Shown piece after piece: positions 26,936-36,246 of a DNA stretch of 64,000 bases; positions within the stretch are counted from its first letter, which is position 1; the number at the start of each line of letters is the position of its first letter. Below the pieces are notes generated by a model. The model ran no database searches, was not told the origin of the DNA, and saw only the letters and a program-made list of their open reading frames with translations. This DNA is from Mesorhizobium terrae (GTDB lineage Bacteria > Pseudomonadota > Alphaproteobacteria > Rhizobiales > Rhizobiaceae): contig NZ_CP044218.1 of assembly GCF_008727715.1 (NCBI RefSeq), positions 4,171,501-4,235,500 of the forward strand. Reading direction: 5' to 3'. The translations under genes and the position numbers were made by a program.

Positions 26936-28796
26936 CCGCCTCGCCACCCTCGTACTGGGTTTCATGCTCGTCACGGGCGGCGCGGCAGCGCAGGAACAGT
27001 TCGTCACCGTGTGCGGCCGCGACGATGCGCCGGGCGGGCTCAACCTCGCCACGGCGCTCGGCCAACCGGGATCGATCATGATCCGCTGCCCGGCCGGAGA
27101 AGACCACATCGCGGTCACCGCGACGCATGTTGTGCCATCCTCGCGCACGATCCGCTCCGAACAGCCTGTGACACTGTCCGGTCCCGGCAATGGGCCGATG
27201 TTCACCACGACGTGGTCGCTGTATCTGACCGGGCTGACGCTCACCAACAAGGCAGCAGCCGCGGGCACGATCGTCGCAGGCGACCACGCAACCGTCACGC
27301 TCGACAATGTGATGGTCGAGGACAGCCCATCGGCCTTTCTGGTGCGCACGCTACGCGCGAAGAACAGCCGCTTTCGCCGCAACGGCGACGCGCAAGCGGA
27401 AGCGACCGGCAGCGCCGTGGTCAACGCCGAGACCGTGGAGATGGCGGACTGCGAATTCATCGGCAACGGGGACCACCCGATCGCCGGCGGCGCGTGGCCG
27501 ACGCCAGACCGGGTGGCGCTGTCGCGGCAGATCACAATCGATCGGTCGACCTTCGCCGGCAACCGCGCAAGCCTGCTGTTCACGGATGCGCGGGTCAAAA
27601 TCCGTGCCAGCCGATTTGTCGAGAATGGCACCCGCCCGGAGGCGGCGCGCGATGCCTTCGGGGCGACCGGCGGCGCGCTGACCATCGTACGGTCCGATGT
27701 CGAGATCACCGACAGCGACTTTGTCGACAATGGCTCGTTTGGCCTCGGCGGCGCCATCCTTGCGCTCGGCTCGCGCGTCACGCTGACGAAATCGACCTTC
27801 GAACACAACACAGCGCGGATTGGCGGCGCCATTGCCGCATTCGGTCGGCCACCGCGCGAGAACATCTGGAGCGCCGACGAGTGGATCGATCTGCCGCGGC
27901 TTGTGATCTCTCGCGTAACTTTCGATGGCAATACCGCCGACCAGGCTGGCGGCGCACTGGCATTCGCGGGGCAGGTCATGGCCGACGGCGTGCTGCTACG
28001 CAACAATGTCGCCGGCCGCGTCGGTGGGGCGATGGCCGCCTTGGAGGCCGCGTCATTGCCCGAGCCGTGGCAGAACGTCTTTCAGGTTCTCGCCGACACG
28101 ACCAACCCCATACCCAACGACCAGATGACGTTGACGCGGTCGATCATCGTCGACAATCACGCCGCAGATGACGGGGGCGCATTGGCGTTGGGCGGGGTCG
28201 ACTCGGCAGTCGGCAACACAATTCTCGCGCGCAATACGGCAGCGGGCGCCGCCATCTCGGGCTCGCGCCTGCGCCTGGTCAATTCGGTTGTTGCCAACAA
28301 CGCCGCCACCGGCCTTGCCGCGCCCACCGGTGCCGCCCTGGCGCTTGGAAACGTCGCGATATTTTCAAACACCGGGGGCAATTGTGTGCCCGGAGCCACG
28401 CCAACGGCGATCGGTCCCAACCTGCAGAGTCCAGACAATGCGTGCGGCGCGGCAGCCCAAGTCGCGGACCCGGGACTCGATAGCGGCTACGCGCCGGGCT
28501 TCTTCAGCGCCGCGCGTGGCGCCGGCGATTGGCGCCTCTGTATCACCGACCCGGTCGTTGGCGGCGTTGACCTCTACAGTCACACGCGCGCAGGTCGTGA
28601 TGGGCGATGCGCGATCGGTGCTATCGAGCGCGATTTGACCGAGGTGTTTGCAGCGGGCATGGGCCTGGGAAAGCCGCATACGCTGCCGAGGTGGCTTTGG
28701 TGGTGCCTCGCGCTCTTCCTTCTGATCGTATTCCTGTTCGGCTTGTTGCGACGGTGCAAGCGCGCCAAACGGCGTCTGTTTTCACAACGCGCATAA
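26922..28796 (+). CDS. predicted beta-helix surface protein with C-terminal anchor
   Basis: A 624-residue protein. The ATG at 26922 lies within the end of the preceding gene and begins a signal peptide (RLATLVLGFMLVTGGAAAQE); a longer frame upstream is an artefact of GC-rich DNA. The central part repeats the right-handed parallel beta-helix pattern, for example FVDNGSFGLGGAILALGSRV, FEHNTARIGGAIAAFG, VTFDGNTADQAGGALAFAG and VDNHAADDGGALALGG, like polymorphic outer-membrane proteins. A final hydrophobic helix (WLWWCLALFLLIVFLFGLL) with a basic tail anchors it. Last gene of the operon. Confidence 0.75.
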   Translation: MICSSRLATLVLGFMLVTGGAAAQEQFVTVCGRDDAPGGLNLATALGQPGSIMIRCPAGEDHIAVTATHVVPSSRTIRSEQPVTLSGPGNGPMFTTTWSLYLTGLTLTNKAAAAGTIVAGDHATVTLDNVMVEDSPSAFLVRTLRAKNSRFRRNGDAQAEATGSAVVNAETVEMADCEFIGNGDHPIAGGAWPTPDRVALSRQITIDRSTFAGNRASLLFTDARVKIRASRFVENGTRPEAARDAFGATGGALTIVRSDVEITDSDFVDNGSFGLGGAILALGSRVTLTKSTFEHNTARIGGAIAAFGRPPRENIWSADEWIDLPRLVISRVTFDGNTADQAGGALAFAGQVMADGVLLRNNVAGRVGGAMAALEAASLPEPWQNVFQVLADTTNPIPNDQMTLTRSIIVDNHAADDGGALALGGVDSAVGNTILARNTAAGAAISGSRLRLVNSVVANNAATGLAAPTGAALALGNVAIFSNTGGNCVPGATPTAIGPNLQSPDNACGAAAQVADPGLDSGYAPGFFSAARGAGDWRLCITDPVVGGVDLYSHTRAGRDGRCAIGAIERDLTEVFAAGMGLGKPHTLPRWLWWCLALFLLIVFLFGLLRRCKRAKRRLFSQRA

Positions 28797-29387
28797 AGCC
28801 GTGGAGATGGACCGAGATGGAGGCCTGGATTGTGGACATCGTCGTTGGATCAAGGGCGGGCCTTCAGCTAATTTCGCTCAACTCCCCGAGCGCAATGTCA
28901 AAAGACCAAGGGCTCTATTTCCACGCGACACCATCTCTGCACCATCACCGCGATATATGTCCGCCGTCAGGACCTTTGAGACAAATAGAGGGACTTCACG
29001 AAGGGAGGAGTTCTGGTTCATCGTAGCCGCAAGGAGCGAAGATGAAGCAGAAATCCGTGCCGACATAGGCACTGTCGGTCATGATGCGGGTCACGTGCCC
29101 GAAATGATGCTGGAGGGCATGAAGGCTGGGCGGTCGCGTTTGCCGACAAAGCGGGCGAAGGTCTTGCGGCCCTGATACGTGGTCAGGTGACAGGGCGAGC
29201 CGTCTCCTTGCGAGGCAGATCGATGAAGAGGGGCGAACCGCTCGTTCGAGCGATGATGAGGGAACTGGCAGTTATGACCTCCGGGGCACGGCGGTCGACG
29301 ATGCCGCTGCCGGCAAGGGAGAGCCAGAGGGTTGATTTTCACTGCATGCCGATTCACAGCTCAGACAGTTAAATCGTCACTAGGTCC
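28797..29387. other. intergenic, no supported gene
   Basis: About 590 bases between the beta-helix gene and the IS5-type remnant. Open frames are short and lack convincing protein character. Probably degraded mobile DNA. Confidence 0.35.
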
Positions 29388-29698
29388 TAGGGTGAAGAAG
29401 TTTCTATCCTGCGATCACTTCTCGGTCGACGGCACACTAATCGAGGCCTGGGCGTCGACGAAGAGCATCGAGCCGAATAGCTCGGATGAGCCGCCGGCTG
29501 GCGGCGGCGGGCGCAACGCGGAAGCGAACTTTCATGATCAAAAGTGGTCGAAAGAGACGCATTTCGCGATCACCAATCCCGAGCCAAGCTCAACCGCAAA
29601 GGCAAGAAAGCCGACCTTTGTTTCATAGGGCATGGGCTGATGGAGAACCGCCCGTGGGCTTCTGGTCGATGCCTGCCTGACGCCGGCTGATGGTCAAA
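29388..29698 (+). pseudogene. IS5-type transposase fragment (left copy)
   Basis: The frame reads PRVKKFLSCDHFSVDGTLIE and AWASTKSIEPNSSDEPPAGG, then continues toward KETHFAITNPE, typical of the N-terminal half of IS5-group (DUF772-type) transposases. A stop interrupts it at about 29626, and the family-like MENRPWA and LVDACLTP traces appear in shifted frames afterwards. The catalytic DDE region is absent. From 29402 onward it is part of the 595-base inverted repeat; the bases before 29402 differ from the right copy yet still look like IS5 sequence. Confidence 0.75.
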
Positions 29699-29699
29699 T

Positions 29700-29731
29700 G
29701 AAAAAACCTGCTCCGGAGACCGGAGCAGGTT
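29700..29731 (-). terminator. Rho-independent terminator of the 73-residue protein gene
   Basis: On the minus strand a perfect 12-base-pair stem (AACCTGCTCCGG / CCGGAGCAGGTT) with a TCT loop is followed by TTTT. It lies 32 bases after the stop codon of the small periplasmic protein gene. Confidence 0.9.
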
Positions 29732-29762
29732 AAGAATTGGGAACCGTGAAGCTCCCGTCAGA

Positions 29763-29984
29763 TCACTTGCAGTCGTTGAGAAGCTTCAGTGCCTTCTCTG
29801 CGTCGGCCTTGGTGGCGTAGCTTTTCTTACCGGCATCCGTCAGCTTGGTGCCGTCCGGCTTCTTGTCGACGATTTCGCACTTTTTGGTAGCGGCAGATTT
29901 GGCGACGTAGAACTCGGCAGCAGCAAAAGCCGGTATGCTGAATACAGCGACAGCTGCGGTCGCGAGAACAATCTTACGAAACAT
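29763..29984 (-). CDS. small periplasmic protein, left copy
   Basis: A 73-residue protein with a clear signal peptide (MFRKIVLATAAVAVFSIPAF, cleavage near AFA/AAE). The mature part of about 50 residues carries two Cys (KKCEIVD and LNDCK) and a Lys-rich helix (ATKADAEKALKLL). Similar short proteins of unknown function are frequent in Rhizobiales. GGAG precedes the ATG by about 8 bases. An identical copy lies at 60102-60323, but upstream regions differ beyond the ribosome-binding site, so the copies must use different promoters. Confidence 0.8.
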   Translation of the reverse strand: MFRKIVLATAAVAVFSIPAFAAAEFYVAKSAATKKCEIVDKKPDGTKLTDAGKKSYATKADAEKALKLLNDCK

Positions 29985-29996
29985 CTTCCATCTCCA

Positions 29997-30560
29997 ATTG
30001 TTGAGAACAATCCCCCACGTCCATCTCCTGCTATGTCGATTTTGACGGAACGAAGGCGCTCAACTTACCGATTCGTAAGATTTGCATTTTGCTTACGCGG
30101 CGGCCGGCTGCGTTTCTCATCAACAATGGTTTGGAGCGCGGCCGCGCATTGGAGTGGATCTCGAGCGTCATCAATTGGCGGAGGTCCCTTTCTGGCCGCA
30201 AATCTGATTGAACGAACCCACTGACGCGGGATTGGCGAGTGAATTCGCTGGAACGACCTCCAGATGGGAAGATTTGGTTGCTGAGACGACCCCTGACCAA
30301 GAGACCATCCCAGGATGAAGCTATTGCGGTGGTAAGCTTATTGCGCAGGTCGACTTCGTGCTTTCCCTCGAGTTTCATCACGGATCAGGATTCTTGCATC
30401 GTTTCCTTTACCTCCCGCACATCGTCAGGTTGAAGTGTTCTAACGGCGTAACCGCTATTCGGAACCACAGCCGGGCTGAATACGAAAGCCATCTACACGG
30501 AACTCACCATGGCGCTCGTTGAATTCCTGCCAATCAAGCGATGGCCAGTTCCTCCCTTCG
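29997..30560. other. intergenic, no supported gene
   Basis: Holds the upstream region of the left 73-residue protein gene and a 116-codon minus-strand frame (30031-30381) whose composition is not convincing. No IS end or RNA gene recognised. Confidence 0.35.
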
Positions 30561-30564
30561 GCAC

Positions 30565-30935
30565 GACAGGGCTATGGAGAGGCGATCGCTGAGGCTCTAC
30601 CGCATGCCGATCAAGTCGCTGACCGTTGGCATCCGATGGAGAATTCCAGTCGAGCCGTTCTCGATGCTGTGGGGATATCGATGTGACAGATCAGGAGGGC
30701 AATCGGCAGCAGTGCCGCTGATCCAACGCTTCTGATCTATGCCGAACGGCTGCAATACGAGGGATACCTCCGTCGCCAGGAGACCAACGACGCCATCCTG
30801 TCACTATCGAAACGAGAGGCCCGATCAGGCAGATCGTGGGGCAGGCGGGCCATACCTGCGCCTGAAGCAGGTCTAGCTCGAGAGCTTCCAGGGCGTCATC
30901 ACCGCCTGGGAGCGCGAGCACCTCTTCGGGAGGGT
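30565..30935 (+). pseudogene. ISL3-family transposase remnant
   Basis: Reading frames give AIAEALPHADQVADRWHPME then NSSRAVLDAVGISM and a stop, matching the ISL3 transposase segment usually written ADRWHL-EN-S-A-LD-V. A shifted frame continues with AERLQYEGYLRRQETNDAIL, the linker before the helix-turn-helix. Several frameshifts and stops make it non-functional. Confidence 0.6.
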
Positions 30936-31045
30936 GTGATCATGGGCTTCAATTCCGGACTTGATATTGAGCGGTCCTACCACCGCTCTATATGCAAGTG
31001 CGCCAGAACGATCGCCTATGACAATGACCGGGTCGTGTCCACCAG

Positions 31046-32115
31046 TCAGAAGTGACCGCTCACGACGCGACCTTCGAAGATAACCGTCTTCGGCGTCACC
31101 TTGCTGACCTCAAGCGCCGGAGTGTGGAGCAGGTTGCGATCGAGGATCATGAAGTCGGCGGATTTCCCTTTTTGGAGGGTCCCGGCTTTGTCGTCGAGCC
31201 TTAGCTGATAGGCGGAGTTTCGAGTGTATCCAGCGACGAGATCCTGCAACTGCAGCATTTCCGATGCGGGCTTGCGAATGAGATCAGAAACCAGACCCTT
31301 CTCGATATCGCGTCGGGTGTGGGCGATCTGCATTCCGAAGAACGGGTCCGATCGGTCCCATTCCTGCTTGGAAACGGTGCCACTTCCATAGGTTATCCGA
31401 CCGCCAAACGCGATGACCGGCTGAAACCGATATTCGTTGTCATGCCGTTCCTGTCCGAGATAAGGCTCATTGCCCTGGAAATACCCACCAGACCAGTGCG
31501 GGGTCCAGTTGAGCGTCACATCGAGATCAACGACGCGGGCAAAATCAGCGTCGTCGATGAGTTCGCAATGCGCGAAGGTCACGCGCTGCTTCCAGGCGGC
31601 TCCGACGGTCTTGCGGGCAATCTCCACTGCGTCCAGAGCGGTGCGAAACGCACGATCGCCGACCATGTGAAGGTGCATATCCATGTCGGCTTGGTTCAAC
31701 TTGACCAGAACACCGGCAAGTTCCTCCTTCGTCATAGCAGGCTCGACAGACTTCGCTCCGTTTGAGAAGGGGGCCAGAAGTGAGCTCGTTCCTATCTCAT
31801 TGGTGCCGTCGAGGAAGAATTTGACCGTATGAGCACCGACATGTGCGGTTCCATATTGGCTCCGCCATCGGCGTAGCGTCGTCATTGCCGTTTCGACATC
31901 ACCTGGCTTCCCGATCCTGTAGGACGCTTCGAAACGCATATTGAGCGTTCCAGTCTTGTCCATCTCGGACACGGTCCTTACCGTGTCCTCGTCGCTGATG
32001 GCCTCCAACAACCCGGTGACGCCATGATCGCGCAGGTAAGCGAGCATTGGCCCCATGGTTTGCGGCGTGTTCTCGGTCGGTGGCGGGGAGGGGATCTTCG
32101 CGTACAGCTTGGGCA
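31046..32115 (-). pseudogene. amidohydrolase (YtcJ-like), 5'-truncated
   Basis: The last 355 or so residues of a metal-dependent amidohydrolase of the YtcJ / N-substituted formamide deformylase group, normally 530-600 residues. Visible parts: LHMVGDRAFRTALDAVEIAR, VTFAHCELIDDADFARVVDL, TYGSGTVSKQEWDRSDPFFG and the C-terminal GTLQKGKSADFMILDRNLL. The first ATG in frame (32056) is not the real start, as coding continues upstream (KIPSPPPTENTPQTMGPML) to about 32110, where recombinase sequence on the other strand begins. The N-terminal metal-binding HxH part is missing, so it should be inactive. Confidence 0.85.
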
Positions 32116-32590
32116 GGTAGACCGACCGGCTTTACCGCAATCTCAAGGTTGGGTGACGCTCGACGAGTTGAATATCGAAATCCATCTCGCCAAGGAAGGC
32201 ATGGTGCTATCGCGGGATTCCCGCTCGTCGGAAAAGTTCATACATGGCATCAAAGTGTTGATGGCCAAGAACTACATCGACAACCTTTCCGAGGAAGCCC
32301 GCAAGGGACGGATGGAAAAGGCGGAGCAGGGAATCTGGCCATCCAAAGCGCCGCTTGGCTACATCAACTACGCCCAAGGGTGGCAAGAAGGTCATCGAAC
32401 CTCATCCAGAACTAGCACCGGCGGTTACCAGGCTGTTCGAGCGCTATGCGACTGGACAGTATTTGCTCAAGGGACTCACTAACGCTACACACGCTGACGG
32501 GCTCATCTACCCGAAGAGCGGCAACTCGGTGCCGGTCAGCACGGTGCATTCCATCTTGCACAATCGGCTCTACACCGGAAGACGGGCGAT
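32112..32590 (+). pseudogene. large serine recombinase fragment, frameshifted
   Basis: One frame reads DELNIEIHLAKEGMVLSRDS, RSSEKFIHGIKVLMAKNYID and ARKGRMEKAEQGIWPSKAPL, typical of the central region of large serine recombinases. After a frameshift near 32380 another frame continues with KKVIEPHPELAPAVTRLFER, YATGQYLLKG and PVSTVHSILHNRLYTG. The N-terminal catalytic Ser domain and the C-terminal half are missing. It abuts the truncated amidohydrolase, so a deletion joined the two. Confidence 0.85.
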
Positions 32591-32624
32591 AAGCTGGACA
32601 ACGTCCTGCTTATCGCCCGTCGCT

Positions 32625-33341
32625 TTAAGCTACATTGTCATCATCGGTATCGCTGTCCTGTGAATCGTCATATGCGTCGTCGAGACGATCCATTTCGGCG
32701 TAATCGTTCTGCGTACCGGTGTTCTTGTCATCGCTGTAGTAGTTGTTAATGACCGTCTCGCTGGCACCAGTTTGCGGCGCGCTGCCGGTTCCGGCGCCCG
32801 GGCCGCCAAACAACGAATTACCGCCCATCATGTTCTTGATGCCCTCGAACATGAGTGCGCCTCCCGCCACGCCGGCTGCCGTGCTCAACGCGCCCTGCAG
32901 AAAGCCGCCGCCTTGGGCCTGTGGTTGCGGCGGTGCCGCCCAGCGCCCGGCCTGTGGCTGCTGCCCTTGTGGTGGATATCCGTCCTGGGGAGCTGTGCCG
33001 CTGCCCCAGGGTCCGCTGAAACGACCGGGAGACGGCTGGGACGACTGTGCACTTTGGGAGCTGCCGAAGATCGAACCCAGCAAGCCGCCAGACTGCGGTT
33101 GTGTGGGCGGCGCATTCTGCAAATCCTTCACCTGCGCTTCCAATGCCTGGATGCGCTCGTGACATGCGTTCAGGCCATGTTCCTGGACGATGACAGCCTG
33201 AGCCAGGAGATAAGGGGCCGAAGGCTGGCTTTTAATCTGGTTCAGAATGAAACGCTCGGCTTCGGGGTCACGTGGAGTATCAGCCGCCTGCCTTGTACGA
33301 TCAAAGAGGTTACTGAGAAGGTTCTGTTCATCGGCATTCAT
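32625..33341 (-). CDS. DUF2076-domain protein
   Basis: A 238-residue protein. The ATG at 33341 is preferred over the TTG at 33347 because the strong AAAGGAGGT site is 8 bases before it. The N-terminal domain (DEQNLLSNLFDRTRQAADTP, AERFILNQI, APYLLAQAVIVQEHGLNACH) is the DUF2076 helical module; the middle is a Pro/Gln/Gly-rich linker; GGFLQGALSTAAGVAGGALM is a conserved hydrophobic element; the tail is very acidic (YDDSQDSDTDDDN). Such proteins are predicted to be periplasmic or membrane-attached; function unknown. It is intact within surrounding debris. Confidence 0.88.
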   Translation of the reverse strand: MNADEQNLLSNLFDRTRQAADTPRDPEAERFILNQIKSQPSAPYLLAQAVIVQEHGLNACHERIQALEAQVKDLQNAPPTQPQSGGLLGSIFGSSQSAQSSQPSPGRFSGPWGSGTAPQDGYPPQGQQPQAGRWAAPPQPQAQGGGFLQGALSTAAGVAGGALMFEGIKNMMGGNSLFGGPGAGTGSAPQTGASETVINNYYSDDKNTGTQNDYAEMDRLDDAYDDSQDSDTDDDNVA

Positions 33342-33519
33342 TTTCAACCACCTCCTTTTTAGGCGAAATATGATCTCGATCCAGATTCATGGCATTTAAA
33401 TGGCTTTACCAAAATGTAATCTTGCAGCTGCAGCTGCTCTACCGGATATTTATTTAGCCGGATAAATGGCTGTGGACAGCGGAAACGTCAAAACGTTGCC
33501 AGCCAGAACATCCGAAGTT

Positions 33520-33714
33520 TCGTTCCCTGGAACGAGTTCACAATCGGTTCGGCATAGTGCTGGAGAAGACAGTCCGGCGCAGTGCGATTTCGAAAGGCGG
33601 ACGCCCCGGTTTTGACGTGGTCTTGAAGTTCAAGATGCTGGTGCTTCAGGCGTTGCATGGGCTTTCGTTGTAACAGACGGACTACCTTGTGCGGGACCGG
33701 CTGACCCGGCGCCG
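33520..33714 (+). pseudogene. IS5-family transposase fragment
   Basis: Frame reads GIVLEKTVRRSAISKGGRPG, FDVVLKFKMLVLQALHGLSL, stop, QTDYLVRDRLT, the N-terminal conserved block of IS5-family transposases (FKMLVLQ-L--LSD-Q-EY--RDRLS). It has a stop where Ser-Asp is expected and ends abruptly at the relaxase fragment. Confidence 0.75.
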
Positions 33715-33715
33715 C

Positions 33716-34325
33716 GTGGGGCATGTTGAGCAGGTTGATGTCGACGAGCGGAAAATCCCCGCCGACATCACCGAACGCCGCATGGCCAGTGACGCCCCTG
33801 ACCGGAGCAATGTTTTTGCCGTCCGCAACCTCCCCACTCAAAGCCTAGGCAAGCAGATCGGCAGCGGTGGTGCGAGCTGGCTCAACCAGGAGCTGGCGTC
33901 ACCCAACTGGAGGCCGCTCGCAGAAGCTCGCTTCAGCCGAGGGGTTATGGAAGCGTTTGCGCGCCGCCGCCAAAACCTTGTCGATCAGGACCAAGCCACG
34001 CGGCTTGACGTTGGCAGCATCCGCACCCAAAGACCCATCGCCCGATTTGAGGTCACCGAGATCGCTGCGTCGGCCGCGCGCGAGCCGCCGAGCGTGGGCT
34101 GACCTATTCCCCCAGCAAGCCAGGCGAGTACGTCACTGGATGCCTTCCGCCGTTGCCTGGCTCGCTAGCGGGCACTTCGCGATGATGGGAGGTTGGCTCG
34201 GCTTTCAGTTCGTTCCTTGGCAGCCCGTTCTCGAAAAACAGATTGGCACACACTTCTCTGGCGTCATGTGCAAGGCCGGTGGCATCGAATGGACTCTCGG
34301 CAGGCAGCGCGGACTCGGATTGTAA
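33716..34325 (+). pseudogene. relaxase (DUF3363-type) C-terminal remnant
   Basis: Two pieces of the DUF3363 C-terminal region of VirD2-like relaxases in different frames: IGSGGASWLNQELASPNWRP with VMEAFARRRQNLVDQ (33858-33990), and GHFAMMGGWLGFQFVPWQPV, LEKQIGTHFSGVM and WTLGRQRGLGL then stop (34167-34325). It is the decayed end of a conjugative relaxase gene and shows that an integrative or plasmid element once lay here. Confidence 0.65.
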
Positions 34326-34605
34326 GTCGATCCGCAACGGCGTATCCTTTTACTGCTGGTGAGAAATGGGATCAGAACGGCGTCTGGCCGCCAAGGCCAA
34401 ACCGCTACGCAGGGGTGCTGATGCGTCCGCCTTGACCGTCTGCCACCGCCCCGGTCGAGTTTCTTCAAACAGACAATACGGATTGTGCGCGCAGTTGCGC
34501 TCCCATCCGGGAACAGAAGTGTGCGTCGCACGATGAGGCCAGCGATGGATGGTTTTTGTGAAATGAGTTGCTAGCGGTATATTTATCTTATTAGTGAGGT
34601 GAAGG

Positions 34606-34790
34606 ATCATCGGCTTTCGGGATGACGGGCTGCAGGCATTCTTCGTAGACGATGTCCGCTCCCGCTGCACTGCGCCTGATTTTGAAGTTCGGTTGTTCTG
34701 CAAGCTCCAGATGATCGACGATGCTGTAACCGATCAGGACTGGTGCTTGCCGCCAAGCAACCATGTCGAAAAGCTGCGTGGCAATCTGGT
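34606..34790 (+). pseudogene. higB: higB-type toxin gene remnant
   Basis: Reads IIGFRDDGLQAFFVDDVRSR, VRLFCKLQMIDDAVTDQDW and PPSNHVEKLRGNL, matching the RelE/HigB toxin family through about residue 61. The start codon is lost (in-frame stop just before) and the C-terminal third with the catalytic basic and Tyr residues is absent. No higA antitoxin gene follows. Confidence 0.75.
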
Positions 34791-34846
34791 TGTGAATTGG
34801 CAGCTGCGAACGAATACCGTTCTTCCACGCCAGCAGAGAGGTAGCT

Positions 34847-35071
34847 ATGTCGGTTCCCTATTTCTCACTAAGCGGCATCGCCTATCCAGACGATTTGAAG
34901 CTACTAAAAGGCGTCTATGATGACATTTGCATCTGCGAAGGCATTCCATGCGGAAGCCAAATGGCAGAAGATTTGGCGATGGCCACAATGGATTTGTTTT
35001 CGCAGGGCGTGTTCGATGAAGCAGAAATTCGCGAGAGTTTGAGATTGTTCCTCAACCGGAAAACACATTGA
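34847..35071 (+). CDS. small hypothetical protein
   Basis: A 74-residue acidic protein (MSVPYFSLSGIAYPDDLKLL...), no signal peptide or membrane helix. GAGAGG lies 5 bases before the ATG. It contains ICEGIPCGSQMAEDLAMATM and a C-terminal helix. No family or function recognised; small soluble proteins of this kind are common in rhizobial genomes. Confidence 0.55.
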   Translation: MSVPYFSLSGIAYPDDLKLLKGVYDDICICEGIPCGSQMAEDLAMATMDLFSQGVFDEAEIRESLRLFLNRKTH

Positions 35072-35268
35072 ACGAAAGGTAGTTTATCCGAAGTTGCCGA
35101 CCGCCGTCGCGATCGACGCATTCTTCAATCTCTCCGCCCGCACGTTTCGGATTTTCTTCTCTTTGGGAGCCCAATCCCAGATAAGCTTTGTCGTCCAGGT
35201 TCGAGGCAAGACAACGCTGCTAATTTTGTTGCCACGCTCCAAATACGTCGATGAATCGATGTAACATC

Positions 35269-36246
35269 CTATTGTGTGTGCTGGTTGAGCAAAGTCTCCA
35301 ACTCGTCAAGCTTCTCGTTGACCAGCCAACCGTAGTAGTTTTCAACCGGCAGCTTTTGCGCCTTGCGGCCTGCTGTTGCTCGCAATTCCGCTGCGCGGCG
35401 CCTGGGTTGACCGACATTGTATAGGGTGGCGGTGATGCCTGGGTTGCGTGAGATATCGTAGCCTTGTTCTGCATAGGCATCGATGGAATCCCGCACGATC
35501 GCGGCGATGTAGATGATCGATCGGTCGGGATCCATGATGTCGCGATAGATCGCCTGGGGTTTGTCAGTTGTCAGCTTGGGCAAGCCGCTGACCTTGTGAA
35601 CCAGGTCGGTGACCTCCAAGGCGGTGAGAGGGCTGATCTGACCGAAGCCGAATGTCTGTCCCGCGTAAAAAGGCTGGAAGAACGCGCGCTGGAAGGTCAC
35701 AGGCTCGTAGGCTACGCCGTCCACCGTTTTTCCGCGAAAGGCATCTTGCCATACCTGGTCGCGGCAGTTCCACAGCGCGGCGCTGCCTGTCTCGGCTTTA
35801 CAGTGGGCGAATTCCGGACGGTCGAGGAAGGTCTGCAACGACACTCCCTTGTAGCGGAAGACGAAGTCCGCATTGGCATAGGCCAGCGCCTTCACATAGT
35901 AGGTCTGCGCGCTGCCGACCGCGCTCACATTGTAGGTGTGCTCACCTACCAATGCACCGACGATATGGATCGGATCGATATCATAGGCTTCTGCTGCCTT
36001 ATGGATCTGCGCCATCAGGGTTTTTTCTCGCCCGAGCAGGGCGATGATCTGAGCGTATTTGGCCTCGTAAGTCGTGTTGAAGGCCCGTGTTCTCTGGGCA
36101 GACGCTGTGGGAATTGTGGGCTGAACGTGAGAGCGGTTGCCCGGTGGGACAACCACCATCTTGTCGGCTCGGGCAGATGCAATCCACGGATCCGCCGCTA
36201 TGAAGATCGCAATAGCGGCCAAACCAACCATCTTCCAGGCACGCAT
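35269..36246 (-). CDS. DUF1402-family periplasmic protein
   Basis: A 325-residue exported protein. The ATG at 36246 has GAGG 6 bases before it and opens a signal peptide (MRAWKMVGLAAIAIFIAADP, cleavage near ASARA). Family features: DIDPIHIVGALVGEHTYNVS, FGFGQISPLTALEVTDLV and ISRNPGITATLYNVGQPRRR. The GEHTYN and FGFGQIS elements recall lytic transglycosylase-like folds, so a cell-wall role is possible but unproven. The family is essentially confined to Rhizobiales. Confidence 0.85.
   Translation of the reverse strand: MRAWKMVGLAAIAIFIAADPWIASARADKMVVVPPGNRSHVQPTIPTASAQRTRAFNTTYEAKYAQIIALLGREKTLMAQIHKAAEAYDIDPIHIVGALVGEHTYNVSAVGSAQTYYVKALAYANADFVFRYKGVSLQTFLDRPEFAHCKAETGSAALWNCRDQVWQDAFRGKTVDGVAYEPVTFQRAFFQPFYAGQTFGFGQISPLTALEVTDLVHKVSGLPKLTTDKPQAIYRDIMDPDRSIIYIAAIVRDSIDAYAEQGYDISRNPGITATLYNVGQPRRRAAELRATAGRKAQKLPVENYYGWLVNEKLDELETLLNQHTQ

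Larger units (their letters stand above)
29402..29996 (+). repeat. 595-base inverted repeat, left copy
   Basis: This segment occurs again in reverse complement at 60090-60684. Every stretch I compared is identical, and coordinates add to a constant 90086, meaning no insertions or deletions. It holds an IS5-type transposase fragment, a terminator and a 73-residue protein gene. Sequence diverges sharply at both ends (after TCTCCA at 29996; before TTCTATCC at 29402). Confidence 0.9.

Noticed and set aside
25799-28006. 735-codon open frame on the minus strand opposite the three-gene operon
   Set aside because: Low-complexity Arg/Ser/Ala/Pro composition typical of antisense frames in GC-rich DNA; the plus strand has signal peptides and a beta-helix pattern.
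30031-30381. 116-codon minus-strand frame upstream of the left 73-residue protein gene
   Set aside because: Basic, irregular sequence without a family pattern and without a good start site; could be decayed DNA.
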